Positions 1 to 9,511 of a DNA stretch of 64,000 bases are shown one piece after another. The stretch is from positions 1-64,000 of the forward strand of contig CASEEM010000042.1 of assembly GCA_949286985.1 (NCBI GenBank), in the 5' to 3' direction. Position 1 is the first letter of the stretch, and each line of letters opens with the position of its first letter. Both the position numbers and the translations under genes were made by a program. The DNA is from an uncultured Eubacteriales bacterium (lineage in GTDB: Bacteria; Bacillota; Clostridia; Peptostreptococcales; Anaerovoracaceae). The notes beneath the pieces were generated by a model. It was given only the letters and a program-made list of their open reading frames with translations. It was not told the DNA's origin and did not search any database.

Positions 1-641
1 ACGAGACCGGCGTTCACAACATCCATCCGGAGATGGTGAAGCTGCTCGGCCGTCTTAAGTATCGTACATCGTACGGACAGAATGTCCTGAAGCATTCCGT
101 GGAGGTCTCCATTCTCGCCGGTCTGATGGCGACGGAGCTCGGACTGGATGCACGTCTCGCCAAGAGAGCGGGTCTCCTGCACGATATCGGCAAGTCCATC
201 GACCATGAGGTCGAGGGTACGCACGTCGAGATCGGCGTCAATATTCTGAAGAAGTACAAGGAGTCCTGGAAGGTCATCAACGCCGTTCAGGCTCATCACG
301 GCGACGTCGAGGCTTCGACGATGGAAGCTGTTCTCGTAGCCGCTGCCGATGCACTCTCGGCGGCACGTCCGGGTGCGAGAAGAGAGTCGCTCGAGGCTTA
401 TATCAAGAGGCTCGAGAACCTCGAGAATATCGCTAACAATACGAAGGGCGTCAAGAAGTCTTATGCCATTCAGGCAGGTCGTGAGATTCGCGTCGCCGTC
501 AAGCCGGGCATGGTCAGCGATGATGAAGTACCGATGCTGGCTCGCGAGATTGCCAAGAAGATTGAATCGGAGCTTGAATATCCGGGACATATCAAAGTGA
601 ATGTCATCAGGGAAACGCGCGCGACCGATTATGCGAAGTAG
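1..641 (+). CDS. rny: Ribonuclease Y, C-terminal part (5' end outside window)
   Basis: The reading frame is open from the left edge, so this is the C-terminal ~213 residues of a longer protein. RNase Y is the membrane-anchored endonuclease that starts mRNA decay in many Bacillota; the missing part would hold the membrane anchor, coiled coil and most of the KH domain. What is present is the HD domain: the family-typical stretch [20 protein letters not shown], an H..E helix, and the metal-binding LLHDIGK motif (HD pair at bases 180-185), followed by a second conserved QAHHGD segment. The protein ends in [16 protein letters not shown], a typical RNase Y C terminus. It is followed directly by an intrinsic terminator, so it closes its transcription unit. 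Confidence 0.95.
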   Translation, partial: ETGVHNIHPEMVKLLGRLKYRTSYGQNVLKHSVEVSILAGLMATELGLDARLAKRAGLLHDIGKSIDHEVEGTHVEIGVNILKKYKESWKVINAVQAHHGDVEASTMEAVLVAAADALSAARPGARRESLEAYIKRLENLENIANNTKGVKKSYAIQAGREIRVAVKPGMVSDDEVPMLAREIAKKIESELEYPGHIKVNVIRETRATDYAK

Positions 642-650
642 TATTCAAGA

Positions 651-680
651 AAGCTCCCCGAATCACGGGGAGCTTTTTTA
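651..680 (+). terminator. Intrinsic terminator after rny
   Basis: A perfect 10-bp stem (651-660 with 666-675) closes a five-base AATCA loop and runs into six T residues (674-679). It lies 10 bases past the rny stop and about 35 bases before the ribosome binding site of the next gene. Confidence 0.88.
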
Positions 681-727
681 CAGAAGCGGCCCCGGAGGCC
701 GGTACCGTTTCGGACGGGAGGAGAATG

Positions 728-1912
728 ATGATCTATCTGGATAACAGTGCAACGACAAGGCCGTATGACGAGGTCATCGAGCGGATGACGGAGCTCATGA
801 AGAATGAATACGGCAATCCCTCTTCGCTTTATACCTTCGGCATCAAGGCGCTTGAGATCCTCGAGCAGGCGCGCCGCACGATTGCCGGGACGCTCCCGCC
901 GGGCGGACGCATTGTCTTCACCTCCGGAGGGACGGAGAGCGATAATATGGCCATCTTCTCGGCCGTTCGGAAGAACCGGAGAAACGGTCGCCGCATCATC
1001 ACGACTGCAGCGGAGCATCCGGCCGTCACGGAGGCCTGCCGCCGCCTGGCAGAGGACGGATGGGACGTCGTCTATGTGCCGACCGATGCGGAAGGCGTCA
1101 TGGAGCTTTCGGCCTTCGAAGAAGCTCTGAATGAGGAGACCATTCTGGTCACTGCGATGGCTGTCAACAATGAGACGGGCGCCATCATGCCGGTGCTGGA
1201 AGCGTATCGCATCGTGCAGGAATATAATAAGAAGCACGGAACGAAGATCCTCTTTCACTGCGATGCGGTCCAGGCGTACGGCAAGCTGGATCTTCGCGAG
1301 GCACCGTTCGATATGATATCCGCCAGCGCACACAAATTTCACGGACCGAAGGGCGTCGGCTTTCTCTATGTGAAGAAGGGGGTTGTCCTTCCGCCGCATC
1401 TTCTCGGAGGCGGTCAGGAGAGCGGATATCGTTCCGGCACGGAGAATGTACCCGGCATTGCCGGCATGGCGGTTGCCGCGGCAAGGGCGGCCGGGCATAC
1501 GGAGGAGACGGCGGCACATACGGAGAAGCTCGGTGAGACCCTGCTTCGGATCCTTACGGAATCGCTGGACGATGTGCGCGTGAACGGTCCGCGGGAGGCG
1601 GGACGTAGTCTGAAGGACGCCGGGAAGCGCTGTCCTTCCGTGCTCAATCTCTCCTTCCTCAAGACGAGGGGCGAGGTCCTGCTCCATACGCTGGAGCGGG
1701 ATGAAATCTTCGTTTCGACCGGATCGGCCTGTTCCTCACACAAGACAGGAGACAGCAAGGTGCTTCAGGCGATGGGCATGAATCACAGGGAGATCGAAGG
1801 AGCCCTTCGCTTCAGCTTCTCGGAACAGAATACGGAAGAGGAGATCTGTGAAGCGGCAGCGAAGGTCGTCGAAGCCGTTCAGGCGTTCAGGCGGCTCGGG
1901 AGCTTCCGCTAA
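728..1912 (+). CDS. Cysteine desulfurase, NifS/NifZ-like, partner of ThiI
   Basis: A class V PLP-dependent aminotransferase-fold enzyme that takes sulfur from L-cysteine as a protein persulfide. It opens with MIYLDNSATTRPYDEV; the PLP lysine lies in SASAHKFHGPKG (about K203) and the persulfide cysteine in STGSACSSHKTGD (about C335). Two ATGs lie in tandem at 725 and 728; the Shine-Dalgarno GGGAGGAG (716-723) is only one base from the first, so the second is chosen. The gene is 24 bases upstream of thiI. In Bacillus subtilis a NifZ-ThiI pair performs tRNA 4-thiouridylation, and here too the ThiI is short (no rhodanese domain), so a dedicated ThiI donor role is inferred. A general Fe-S role (iscS-like) cannot be excluded. 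Confidence 0.9.
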   Translation: MIYLDNSATTRPYDEVIERMTELMKNEYGNPSSLYTFGIKALEILEQARRTIAGTLPPGGRIVFTSGGTESDNMAIFSAVRKNRRNGRRIITTAAEHPAVTEACRRLAEDGWDVVYVPTDAEGVMELSAFEEALNEETILVTAMAVNNETGAIMPVLEAYRIVQEYNKKHGTKILFHCDAVQAYGKLDLREAPFDMISASAHKFHGPKGVGFLYVKKGVVLPPHLLGGGQESGYRSGTENVPGIAGMAVAAARAAGHTEETAAHTEKLGETLLRILTESLDDVRVNGPREAGRSLKDAGKRCPSVLNLSFLKTRGEVLLHTLERDEIFVSTGSACSSHKTGDSKVLQAMGMNHREIEGALRFSFSEQNTEEEICEAAAKVVEAVQAFRRLGSFR

Positions 1913-1936
1913 GACCATAGAACAGAGGAGATTATG

Positions 1937-3139
1937 ATGAATAATAAGAATTTGTATATTGTACGCTGCGGAGAAGTGGCGCTGAAGGGCATGAATAAGC
2001 CGTATTTTGAGCGCGTCCTTCTGGAGCGCGTTCGTGCGGCGGTTCGCGTCATCGATCCGGAGGCTGAGCTGAAGTGGATCGACGGATTGATGTTCGCCCG
2101 CGTAGACCGCACCCTTCCGAGGGAGACGGTGATCCGGACGATTTCCCGTGTCTTCGGCATCGCCAGCGTCAGCCCGGCGGTGGAAGCGGAGAAGGACATC
2201 GAGAAGATCGGTGAAACGGCCGCCGATTTCATGATGGAACTCATGGAAGAGGAAGATATCAAGACCTTCAAGGTCAAGGCGAAGCGCGCCGACAAGAATT
2301 TCCCGATTCCGTCCCCGGAGATCGGACGCATTGTCGGTGCGAAGATCCTGAAGCGCGCCAAGGTCCTCCGCGTTGATGTCCATGAGCCGGATTGTCAGAT
2401 TTTCGTGGACGTTCGCCGCGAGGGCGCTTATGTATTTCGCGATAAGATCAAGGGCTTCGGCGGACTTCCGCTCGGGACGAACGGCAGAGGACTCATCCTC
2501 ATGTCGGGCGGCATCGACAGCCCGGTTGCAGCCTTCATGATGGCGAAGCGCGGTATGCGCATCGATGCCGTACACTTCCATTCATATCCTTATACGAGTC
2601 CGATGGCGCAGAAGAAAGTTGAGCGCCTTTGCGGCGTCCTCGCCGGATACATGGGCACGCTTCGCATGCACGTCGTGAACCTCCTTCCGATTCAGGAAGA
2701 AATCGTCAAGAACTGCCCGGAGGAGGAGACGACGATTCTCGTTCGCCGCTTCATGATGCGCATCGCAGAGAGCATCGCCGAGAAGCAGAAGGATATGATG
2801 CTCATCACGGGAGAGGATCTCGGCCAGGTGGCCAGCCAGACGGCAGAGGCCCTCGTCGTCACGGATGCCGTCGTCAAGATGCCGGTCATGAGACCGCTCA
2901 TCGCGATGGATAAGGTGGATATCATCGACAAGGCTAAGGAGATCGGCACCTATGATATCTCTATTGAGCCGTATGAGGATTGCTGCACCGTCTTCCTGCC
3001 GAAGCACCCGGTAACGAAGCCGAAGCTCGAGCGCATCGAGCACTCGGAGGCGAAGCTCGATGTCGAGACGCTCGTCAAGAATGCGGTCGAAAGTGCCGAG
3101 ATCGTCGAGATCGGTCCGGACGCTTATGCGCTTTCGTAA
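1937..3139 (+). CDS. thiI: tRNA 4-thiouridine synthetase ThiI
   Basis: ThiI adenylates U8 of tRNA and receives sulfur from a cysteine desulfurase; it also serves thiamine thiazole synthesis in some species. The order is an N-terminal ferredoxin-like region with YIVRCGEVALKGMNK, a THUMP domain (about residues 60-165), and an adenylating PP-loop domain with SGGIDSP (about residues 190-196). At 400 residues it ends after the PP-loop domain and lacks the C-terminal rhodanese domain of the E. coli protein, as in other Firmicutes. Tandem ATGs lie at 1934 and 1937; AGAGGAG (1924-1930) fits the second better. The adjacent cysteine desulfurase supports a two-component sulfur relay. Confidence 0.95.
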   Translation: MNNKNLYIVRCGEVALKGMNKPYFERVLLERVRAAVRVIDPEAELKWIDGLMFARVDRTLPRETVIRTISRVFGIASVSPAVEAEKDIEKIGETAADFMMELMEEEDIKTFKVKAKRADKNFPIPSPEIGRIVGAKILKRAKVLRVDVHEPDCQIFVDVRREGAYVFRDKIKGFGGLPLGTNGRGLILMSGGIDSPVAAFMMAKRGMRIDAVHFHSYPYTSPMAQKKVERLCGVLAGYMGTLRMHVVNLLPIQEEIVKNCPEEETTILVRRFMMRIAESIAEKQKDMMLITGEDLGQVASQTAEALVVTDAVVKMPVMRPLIAMDKVDIIDKAKEIGTYDISIEPYEDCCTVFLPKHPVTKPKLERIEHSEAKLDVETLVKNAVESAEIVEIGPDAYALS

Positions 3140-3157
3140 GAACGGAGAGGAAACAAG

Positions 3158-4210
3158 ATGATCAAGAAGCAGGATGAGCAGGAGAACTTCCTTTCGGAAG
3201 AAGAACGCGAACAGGAAGCGTACCGAGCCCAGATTCGGAAATCCAGAAAGAAGAAGACGTGGATAACCCTCAGCATAGCGGTATTATTTGTCGCCTTCGT
3301 CGTATTCTTCAATCTTCTGTCGAACGGCAGTTCAGGCGGCCTCTTCGGCGGCAAGCTCGCGGTGATCGATATCAGCGGAGAGATCACGGATCAGACGGAG
3401 ACCTATAATCAGGAATGGATGGTAGGACAGATTGAGGATCTCACGGAACAGAGCTCGAACCGCGCGCTCGTCCTCCGCATCAATACGCCGGGCGGAGGCG
3501 TCGATCAGACGGAAGAGATCTACCGCGCCCTGACGGAGTATAAGGAAAAGACCGGTCGCCCGGTTTATGTCTACGGCTCCGGTCAGCTCTGCAGCGGCGG
3601 ATATTATATCGCTGCGGCGGCGGATGAAATCTATGTCGATCAGAATTGCTGGGTCGGCTCCATCGGCGTCATCATGAATACGGTCTATGATGTCTCGGAG
3701 CTGCTCGACAAGCTCGGAATTAAAGCGACGGTCATCGCCAGCGGTCCGAACAAGGCGATGGGAAGCGCGGTCCTTCCGCTGACTGCTGAGCAGAAGGACA
3801 TTCTGCAGGGATTGATTGAAGATTCTTACGGCCGCTTTGTTTCGGCTGTCGCGGACGGACGCGGGATGAAGACGGAGACCGTCCGGAGGCTCGCCGACGG
3901 ACGCATTTATACGGCAGAGCAGTCGCTCTCGAACGGCCTCATTGACGGCGTCATGACGGAAGATGAGTTCCTCGATCATATCCTGAGCCTGGAAGGCCTC
4001 AGCGAAACAGATGTGAAATATTATGAGCTTCCGGATTCTTATAAGCTCAGCACCGGTCTCTTTGAAGCGGAGAGCGGAGAGAAGGAGGACGAAGCGGCCT
4101 CGGAGGCAGCGACCTCCGAAGAGGCCTTTTACGCGAGCCTTCTCCGTGAGATCGAGGAGCAGAATGAAGAAGGCCTTTCGATTTCCTATCTCTCCCCGGT
4201 TCGAAAGTAA
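3158..4210 (+). CDS. sppA: Signal peptide peptidase SppA, membrane-anchored serine protease
   Basis: A protease that degrades cleaved signal peptides in the membrane. A charged cytoplasmic N terminus (1-33, rich in K/E/Q) precedes a single membrane segment (about 34-54). The S49 fold follows, with LRINTPGGGVD, the nucleophile Ser in QLCSGGYYIA (S146) and the general-base Lys in ASGPNKAMGS (K199), matching the Ser/Lys dyad of the B. subtilis enzyme. At 350 residues it is the short single-domain Gram-positive form. A low-complexity acidic segment rich in E and A lies at about residues 306-325. It starts 18 bases after thiI behind GAGAGGAAAC and is probably cotranscribed. Confidence 0.92.
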   Translation: MIKKQDEQENFLSEEEREQEAYRAQIRKSRKKKTWITLSIAVLFVAFVVFFNLLSNGSSGGLFGGKLAVIDISGEITDQTETYNQEWMVGQIEDLTEQSSNRALVLRINTPGGGVDQTEEIYRALTEYKEKTGRPVYVYGSGQLCSGGYYIAAAADEIYVDQNCWVGSIGVIMNTVYDVSELLDKLGIKATVIASGPNKAMGSAVLPLTAEQKDILQGLIEDSYGRFVSAVADGRGMKTETVRRLADGRIYTAEQSLSNGLIDGVMTEDEFLDHILSLEGLSETDVKYYELPDSYKLSTGLFEAESGEKEDEAASEAATSEEAFYASLLREIEEQNEEGLSISYLSPVRK

Positions 4211-4305
4211 TGCGCATACCATGCAAAAATTCGTTCGAAGGGTCGTTATTGAGATGGAAATAGTGTAAACTAGAAGGAAAGATTACCGAAGACAGGAGTA
4301 GGATT

Positions 4306-5013
4306 ATGGGAATCAAATATCATCGCGTTCTCATCAAGCTGAGCGGGGAGGCACTCGCCGGGGATCAGCATTTCGGCATCAATGATGAAATGACGCTCGC
4401 CACGGCGCGCAGCATCAAGGAGATCCACGATGCCGGCGTTTCGATTGCCATTGTTGTCGGCGGAGGCAACTTCTTCCGCGGACGCACCGGCGGCAATATC
4501 GACCGACCGACGGCCGATTATATGGGCATGCTGGCTACCGTGATGAATGCGCTCGCACTGCAGGATTCGCTGCTCTCCATCGGCTGCGAGGCCAAGGTGA
4601 TGACGGCGATCGAGATCCGCGATATGGCAGAAGGTTATGCCCGCCGCAAGGCACTCGATTATCTCGAGGAGGGCAAGGTCGTCATTTTCGGCGGCGGTAC
4701 GGGAAGTCCGTTCTTCTCGACGGATACGACGGCGGCGCTTCGCGCAGCGGAGATGGGCGCTGAGGTCATCCTGATGGCGAAGAATGTCGATGCGGTCTAT
4801 TCGGCCGATCCGAAGGAGGATCCGAATGCCGTTCGCTACGAGGAGCTCACCTATATGGATCTCATCGAGAAGGATCTCAAGGTCATGGACCTCACGGCGG
4901 CGACGCTTTGCAAGGATAATGATATTTCGCTGTATGTTTTCGGCATGGCGGACCCGAACGGTCTTCGCCGCGTTATCGAAGGCGAGAACATCGGCACGTT
5001 GGTACATGCTTAA
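4306..5013 (+). CDS. pyrH: UMP kinase
   Basis: Bacterial hexameric UMP kinase, making UDP for pyrimidine nucleotide synthesis. It belongs to the amino-acid kinase fold: [16 protein letters not shown] at the N terminus, [11 protein letters not shown] for phosphate binding, and [20 protein letters not shown] in the nucleotide-binding half. At 235 residues it has the usual length. It precedes frr, the conserved pyrH-frr pair of bacteria. The 95 bases before it hold no convincing promoter; AGGAGT lies 9 bases ahead of the ATG. Confidence 0.97.
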   Translation: MGIKYHRVLIKLSGEALAGDQHFGINDEMTLATARSIKEIHDAGVSIAIVVGGGNFFRGRTGGNIDRPTADYMGMLATVMNALALQDSLLSIGCEAKVMTAIEIRDMAEGYARRKALDYLEEGKVVIFGGGTGSPFFSTDTTAALRAAEMGAEVILMAKNVDAVYSADPKEDPNAVRYEELTYMDLIEKDLKVMDLTAATLCKDNDISLYVFGMADPNGLRRVIEGENIGTLVHA

Positions 5014-5040
5014 TTAGAAACACATTTATGGAGGAATCAA

Positions 5041-5592
5041 ATGTCCGGTAAGAAGAGTCTCGAGGAGAGAATTGAATCGACGAAGCACGTTTTGAAGGAG
5101 AATCTCAACACGGTTCGCGCCGGAAGAGCGAATCCGGCCCTTCTCGACAAGGTCAATGTGGAATATTACGGCGTTCCGACGCCGCTCAAGGCCCTGGCCA
5201 ATATTTCCGTTCCGGAGCCTCGTATGCTCCTCATCGCTCCTTTTGATACGAAGTCCATCGGCACGATCGAACATGCCATCAACGAGGCGAACATCGGCAT
5301 CACCCCGTCGAACGATGGCAAGGTCATCCGCCTGACCATTCCGCAGCTCACGGAGGAGAGAAGAAAGGAACTCACGAAGGTCGTCAAGAAGTACGGCGAG
5401 GAGAGCAAGGTCGCTATCCGCAATCTCCGTCGTGAGGTCAACGAGGAGCTCAAGAAGGAGCAGAAGAACGGCGAAATTACCGAGGATGATATGAAGAGCA
5501 TGCTCGATGATACGCAGAAGACCATCGACAAGGCCATTAAGGCTATTGATGAGATGGTTGCAGAGAAGGATAAGGAGATTATGGAGGTATAA
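5041..5592 (+). CDS. frr: Ribosome recycling factor
   Basis: Releases the post-termination ribosome together with EF-G. The 183-residue protein shows the typical three-helix-bundle sequence: TVRAGRANPALLDKVNVEYY, then VPEPRMLLIAPFD and KVIRLTIPQLTEERRKEL, with the long charged helices at the end. It lies 27 bases after pyrH behind GGAGGAATCAA. A strong hairpin follows. Confidence 0.97.
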   Translation: MSGKKSLEERIESTKHVLKENLNTVRAGRANPALLDKVNVEYYGVPTPLKALANISVPEPRMLLIAPFDTKSIGTIEHAINEANIGITPSNDGKVIRLTIPQLTEERRKELTKVVKKYGEESKVAIRNLRREVNEELKKEQKNGEITEDDMKSMLDDTQKTIDKAIKAIDEMVAEKDKEIMEV

Positions 5593-5609
5593 TCTCTTTC
5601 GTACAAAAA

Positions 5610-5637
5610 TACAAACGTGGCTCCGGCCACGTTTGTA
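5610..5637 (+). other. Intergenic hairpin between frr and uppS
   Basis: A perfect 11-bp stem (5610-5620 with 5627-5637) and a six-base CTCCGG loop. On the plus strand there is no T tract after it, so it is a poor terminator in that direction; on the minus strand a run of T follows the stem. It ends 8 bases before the uppS Shine-Dalgarno, so an mRNA processing, stability or attenuation role is possible. Confidence 0.6.
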
Positions 5638-5661
5638 TGCTTAAAGGGAGGTTTTAAGCGC

Positions 5662-6405
5662 ATGGCGGAGAAGAAAACGTTTCCGGAGCACGTAGCTGTC
5701 ATCATGGACGGCAACGGCCGCTGGGCGAAAGCTCATAATCAGCCACGCCTCTTCGGCCATAATGCCGGAATGCAGGCAATGAAGCGCATCGTCATCGCAG
5801 CACAGGAGAGCGGCGTACGTTACCTGACCGTGTACGCCTTTTCCACGGAGAACTGGAAGCGGAGCACGGAAGAGGTGCAGGGCATCTTTCGGCTGATTGT
5901 CAAATATGTCGAATCCGAGCTTCGGGAGCTCAAGGAGAATAATGTCCATATCAATATTCTGGGCGATTATTCCATGCTGCCGGAGGCCTCCGTTCGGAGT
6001 CTTGAGACGCTGATCGGCGAGACGAAGGTCAATGACGGACTCAAGTTCAATATCTGCCTGAATTACGGCGGACGTGACGAGATTGCCCGCGCCGTCAATG
6101 AGCTCACGGTGAAGCGCATGGAGCAGGGCCTCACGCCGGCGGAATGCCCGGTGACAGAAGAGGAGATCGCGCGCTATCTCTATACGGGCAGCGAGCATTT
6201 CGGTATTCCGGATCCGGATCTCATCATCCGCACGAGTGGGGAAGAGCGTATGTCGAATTTCCTCACGTGGCAGGCTGCTTACAGTGAGCTCATGTTCACG
6301 GATACGCTCTGGCCGGATTTCGGACCGGAAGAGTTCAAACAAATGCTTTCCGACTTCGGGAAGAGGGATCGTCGCTTCGGCGGCCGCAAAGAAGAAGGGA
6401 AATAG
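5662..6405 (+). CDS. uppS: Isoprenyl transferase (undecaprenyl pyrophosphate synthase)
   Basis: Cis-prenyltransferase that makes the C55 lipid carrier for peptidoglycan. It contains VAVIMDGNGRWA with the catalytic Asp (about D16), FSTENWKRS, and the C-terminal RTSGEERMSNFLTWQAAYSE motif. The frame is open further upstream, but the ATG at 5662 with AAAGGGAGG (5643-5651) gives the family's usual N terminus (MAEKKTFPEHVAVIMDG). It begins the uppS-cdsA-dxr-rseP-ispG lipid/isoprenoid run and is 2 bases from cdsA. The last residues are basic (KRDRRFGGRK), as is usual. Confidence 0.95.
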   Translation: MAEKKTFPEHVAVIMDGNGRWAKAHNQPRLFGHNAGMQAMKRIVIAAQESGVRYLTVYAFSTENWKRSTEEVQGIFRLIVKYVESELRELKENNVHINILGDYSMLPEASVRSLETLIGETKVNDGLKFNICLNYGGRDEIARAVNELTVKRMEQGLTPAECPVTEEEIARYLYTGSEHFGIPDPDLIIRTSGEERMSNFLTWQAAYSELMFTDTLWPDFGPEEFKQMLSDFGKRDRRFGGRKEEGK

Positions 6406-6407
6406 GA

Positions 6408-7190
6408 ATGAAAACCAGAATTATTTCGGCACTGTGTATGCTGCCGCTTCTCATCGTACTTTATTTCGGCGGGATTCCGCTGCTCATCGCCGCGGCGCTC
6501 ATTGCCATGATAGGCGCCGACGAATTCACGAAGGGCTTCCAGGCGCTCGGGGTTCGTCCGTCGCGCAAGATCGTCTTCTTGATGGGCATCATCCTGTACG
6601 GCGTTCATCTGCTCATCGGCTTTCAGCCGATGCTGCTGCTCGGATGGATTGTCTTATCCGTTGCAGTCAGCTTGATTTACGGCTGGGATATCAAGAATCG
6701 CGGGCCGTATGATGCGCTTGCGACGCTGACGACGATCCTTTATGTCATCCTGTTCCCGTATCATATGGTTTTGATCGATAATACCGATTATCCGATTATG
6801 GTATGGATGGTCATCATCGCTGCCTTCGCTGCGGATATTATGGCTTACTTCACGGGCATGGCATTCGGCAAGCACAAGATGTGCCCGAATCTTTCGCCGA
6901 AGAAGACGGTGGAGGGTGCTGTCGGAGGACTTCTCGGCAGTGCGATTGCCGCCGGTATCTTCGGGTACTTCTTCATGCCGGAGCACCTTATCGAGAGCAT
7001 CGCCATCGGTCTCTTCGGCGGACTCGTCTCCATGGCGGGTGATCTCACGGCTTCGGCCTTTAAGCGCCAGATGGGCATCAAAGATTACGGCAAGCTCATT
7101 CCGGGTCACGGCGGCATTCTCGATCGCTTCGACAGCGTCATCTTCGTCGCTCCGGCCATTTATTACTTCATCATCTTTATCCTTCCGTAA
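6408..7190 (+). CDS. cdsA: Phosphatidate cytidylyltransferase
   Basis: Integral membrane enzyme that makes CDP-diacylglycerol from phosphatidic acid and CTP, the precursor of all phospholipids here, including cardiolipin (a cardiolipin synthase lies at 48,099). Several hydrophobic helices fill the first 200 residues. The CdsA signature is present near the C terminus: SAFKRQMGIKDYGKLIPGHG followed by GILDRFDS. At 260 residues it has the usual length. It starts 2 bases after uppS, so the two are translationally coupled. Confidence 0.95.
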   Translation: MKTRIISALCMLPLLIVLYFGGIPLLIAAALIAMIGADEFTKGFQALGVRPSRKIVFLMGIILYGVHLLIGFQPMLLLGWIVLSVAVSLIYGWDIKNRGPYDALATLTTILYVILFPYHMVLIDNTDYPIMVWMVIIAAFAADIMAYFTGMAFGKHKMCPNLSPKKTVEGAVGGLLGSAIAAGIFGYFFMPEHLIESIAIGLFGGLVSMAGDLTASAFKRQMGIKDYGKLIPGHGGILDRFDSVIFVAPAIYYFIIFILP

Positions 7191-7244
7191 TGAGCACCGG
7201 AAGAGGTGAACGGAAGCGCATCAAGAGAGAGGGATGGGATTATC

Positions 7245-8393
7245 ATGGAACAGAAGAAGATTATCATCCTCGGAAGCACCGGCTCCATCGGTACGCAGAC
7301 GCTGGATCTCGTGCGCGAGAATCCGGCGCGTTTTCATGTCGTCGCGTTGACCTGCCGCCGCAGCGTGGATCTTCTGCTCGAGCAGATCGAAGAATTTAAG
7401 CCGGAAGCGGTGGCTGTCTATGGAGAAGAGGAGAGAGCCCGCGTCCTCTCGCATTATCCGAAGCTCACGGTGCTGACAGGAGAGGATGGTCTCGTCGAGA
7501 TTGCTTCCATGGAAGCGGATCTTGTCCTCAATGCGCTGATGGGAATCAGCGGCCTCGCTCCGACCGAAAGGGCGCTTCGCACGGGCAAGGATCTTGCACT
7601 CGCGAATAAGGAAACCCTCGTCACCGGCGGAGCGCTCATCACGAAGCTCGCTTTGGATAACGGTCTCAAGATCCTTCCGGTCGACAGCGAGCACAGCGCG
7701 ATCTTTCAATGCCTGGAAGGAAATGCGCATCGACGGGTGAAGCGCATCCTTCTCACGGCTTCGGGCGGCCCTTTCCGCGGTTATTCGCTCGAAGAACTCG
7801 AGAAGGTCACACTGAAGCAGGCCCTCGATCATCCGAATTGGTCGATGGGAAGCAAGATTACCATCGATTCGGCAACGATGATGAATAAGGGCCTCGAGGT
7901 CATCGAAGCGAAATGGCTGTTTGACCTATCGCCGGATCAAATTGACATTGCGGTCCATCCGGAGAGCATCATTCACTCGATGGTGGAATATGAAGATACG
8001 TCGGTCCTGGCGCAGCTCGGGCTTCCGGATATGAGAATCCCGATCGGACTGGCGCTCGCTTATCCGGAGCGTCTTCCGTATGCCGGGAAGTCCCTCGACC
8101 TCTTTGAAGTCGGATCGCTTCATTTCGAACGACCGAATCCGGAGGTCTTTGACTGCATCAACCTGGCTTATGAAGCGCTTCGGGAAGGGAAGAGCTATGC
8201 TGCCTTCTTAAACGGCGCCAATGAAGAGCTCGTGGCGCTTTTCCTTCAGGACCGCATTCCGTTCCTCGCGATCCAGCGGACTCTCCGCGCCTTGATGGAA
8301 GAATATCGTCCGGTGAATGTTCATACGGTCGATGAGATTCTGGCTGTAGACCGTGAAGCGAGAGTGCGCGTCAAAGAAAGGGTACTCGAATGA
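7245..8393 (+). CDS. dxr: 1-deoxy-D-xylulose 5-phosphate reductoisomerase
   Basis: Second step of the MEP isoprenoid pathway, converting DXP to MEP with NADPH. The NADPH site is IIILGSTGSIGTQTLDLV at the N terminus; ALANKETLVTGG and LPVDSEHSAIFQCLEG mark the substrate and metal-binding region, with SMGSKITIDSATMMNKGLEV following. The ATG at 7245 gives the family-typical MEQKKIIILGSTGSIG start, behind a purine-rich AGAGAGAGGGA site; an upstream in-frame start adds 13 unconserved residues. The stop overlaps the rseP start by ATGA. With ispG and ispH in this window, three MEP-pathway genes are present. Confidence 0.96.
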   Translation: MEQKKIIILGSTGSIGTQTLDLVRENPARFHVVALTCRRSVDLLLEQIEEFKPEAVAVYGEEERARVLSHYPKLTVLTGEDGLVEIASMEADLVLNALMGISGLAPTERALRTGKDLALANKETLVTGGALITKLALDNGLKILPVDSEHSAIFQCLEGNAHRRVKRILLTASGGPFRGYSLEELEKVTLKQALDHPNWSMGSKITIDSATMMNKGLEVIEAKWLFDLSPDQIDIAVHPESIIHSMVEYEDTSVLAQLGLPDMRIPIGLALAYPERLPYAGKSLDLFEVGSLHFERPNPEVFDCINLAYEALREGKSYAAFLNGANEELVALFLQDRIPFLAIQRTLRALMEEYRPVNVHTVDEILAVDREARVRVKERVLE

Positions 8394-9460
8394 ATGTATT
8401 GATGACGATTCTTTTCACCGTCATCCTGTTTGCAGTTGTCACGATTCCGCATGAATTCGGACATTTCATCTTCGCGAAGCTTTTCGGTGTCCGCGTCGAA
8501 GAATTTTCCTTCGGCATGGGACCGCTTCTTTGGCAACGTCAGAAGGGGGAGACAGCCTTCTCGGTGCGCCTCCTTCCGATCGGCGGCTACTGCATGATGC
8601 AGGGAGAGGATGAAGAAGACGACGAAGAGGAATACGAGGAGGAGACGGAGGATTCGGTCAAAGAGCCGCTTGATCCTTCTCGCTCCTTTGTTCATAAGAA
8701 GCCTTATCAGAAGATCATCGTTCTCCTCGCGGGATCGATGATGAATTTTCTTGTCACTATCCTCTTGATGACAGGAATCTTTTTTACCCTCGGGGTTCCC
8801 TCGCTCGTGCTGGATGAAGTGACGCAGGGTTCTCCGGCTTATGAAGCGGGACTCGAATCCGGTGACCGTATCGAGTCGGTGAACGGAGAGAGGGTATCCT
8901 CCTGGTCGGAATTCTCGGAGATCTCCGGCGCGTGGACGGACGGAACGGAGGTCACGCTCGGGGTCGAGCGAGACGGAGAGGTGCTCTCGTTCGTGATGTC
9001 GCCGGAAGAGGATGAGGCGTCCGGCCGATTCGTCATCGGAATCACGGCATCGACGGAACACAATCTCTCCCATGCTGCCGTGTACGGGACTCGGACGGTC
9101 TGGGAAATGAACAAGATCATGATTCGATCCTTGGGTGAACTGGTGACGGGAAATCTCGGGATGGACGACGTGACGGGACCGGTCGGCATGGTGCAGATGG
9201 TATCGCAGACAGCCGAGACCGGCATTCTGAACTTCCTCTACTTGACAGCTATCATCAGCCTCAATCTCGGAATCATGAATTTGATTCCGTTCCCGGCGCT
9301 CGATGGGGGCCGCATCCTCATGGTGATTCTGCGGAAGTTCACCGGAGAGAGAATTACGGATCATATGGAAGCTATCCTGCATCTGGCCGGCATGGCCTTG
9401 CTCCTCTTTTTGGCGCTCATGATTGCAGGCAATGATATTATGCGGATTTTCGGTCGATAA
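8390..9460 (+). CDS. rseP: Site-2 intramembrane metalloprotease RseP (M50)
   Basis: Cuts membrane-bound anti-sigma factors or remnant signal peptides inside the membrane. The zinc motif HEFGH is at residues 21-25 within the first membrane segment, a single PDZ domain lies in the middle (about 140-215), and the second active-site motif NLIPFPALDGGRILM is near the C terminus. An unusually acidic insert (about residues 79-95, almost all D and E) separates the first helix region from the rest. Overlaps dxr by 4 bases. It is cotranscribed with isoprenoid genes, the usual dxr-rseP-ispG order. Confidence 0.95.
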   Translation: MNVLMTILFTVILFAVVTIPHEFGHFIFAKLFGVRVEEFSFGMGPLLWQRQKGETAFSVRLLPIGGYCMMQGEDEEDDEEEYEEETEDSVKEPLDPSRSFVHKKPYQKIIVLLAGSMMNFLVTILLMTGIFFTLGVPSLVLDEVTQGSPAYEAGLESGDRIESVNGERVSSWSEFSEISGAWTDGTEVTLGVERDGEVLSFVMSPEEDEASGRFVIGITASTEHNLSHAAVYGTRTVWEMNKIMIRSLGELVTGNLGMDDVTGPVGMVQMVSQTAETGILNFLYLTAIISLNLGIMNLIPFPALDGGRILMVILRKFTGERITDHMEAILHLAGMALLLFLALMIAGNDIMRIFGR

Positions 9461-9511
9461 TCCTCGGGCCGTAGGTTCACGGCGGAGGATGTGGACAGAA
9501 GGGAGGTCTTC

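Noticed and set aside
4211..4305. Promoter ahead of pyrH
   Set aside because: TTGAGA and TAAACT are present, but the spacing (about 11 bases) is wrong.
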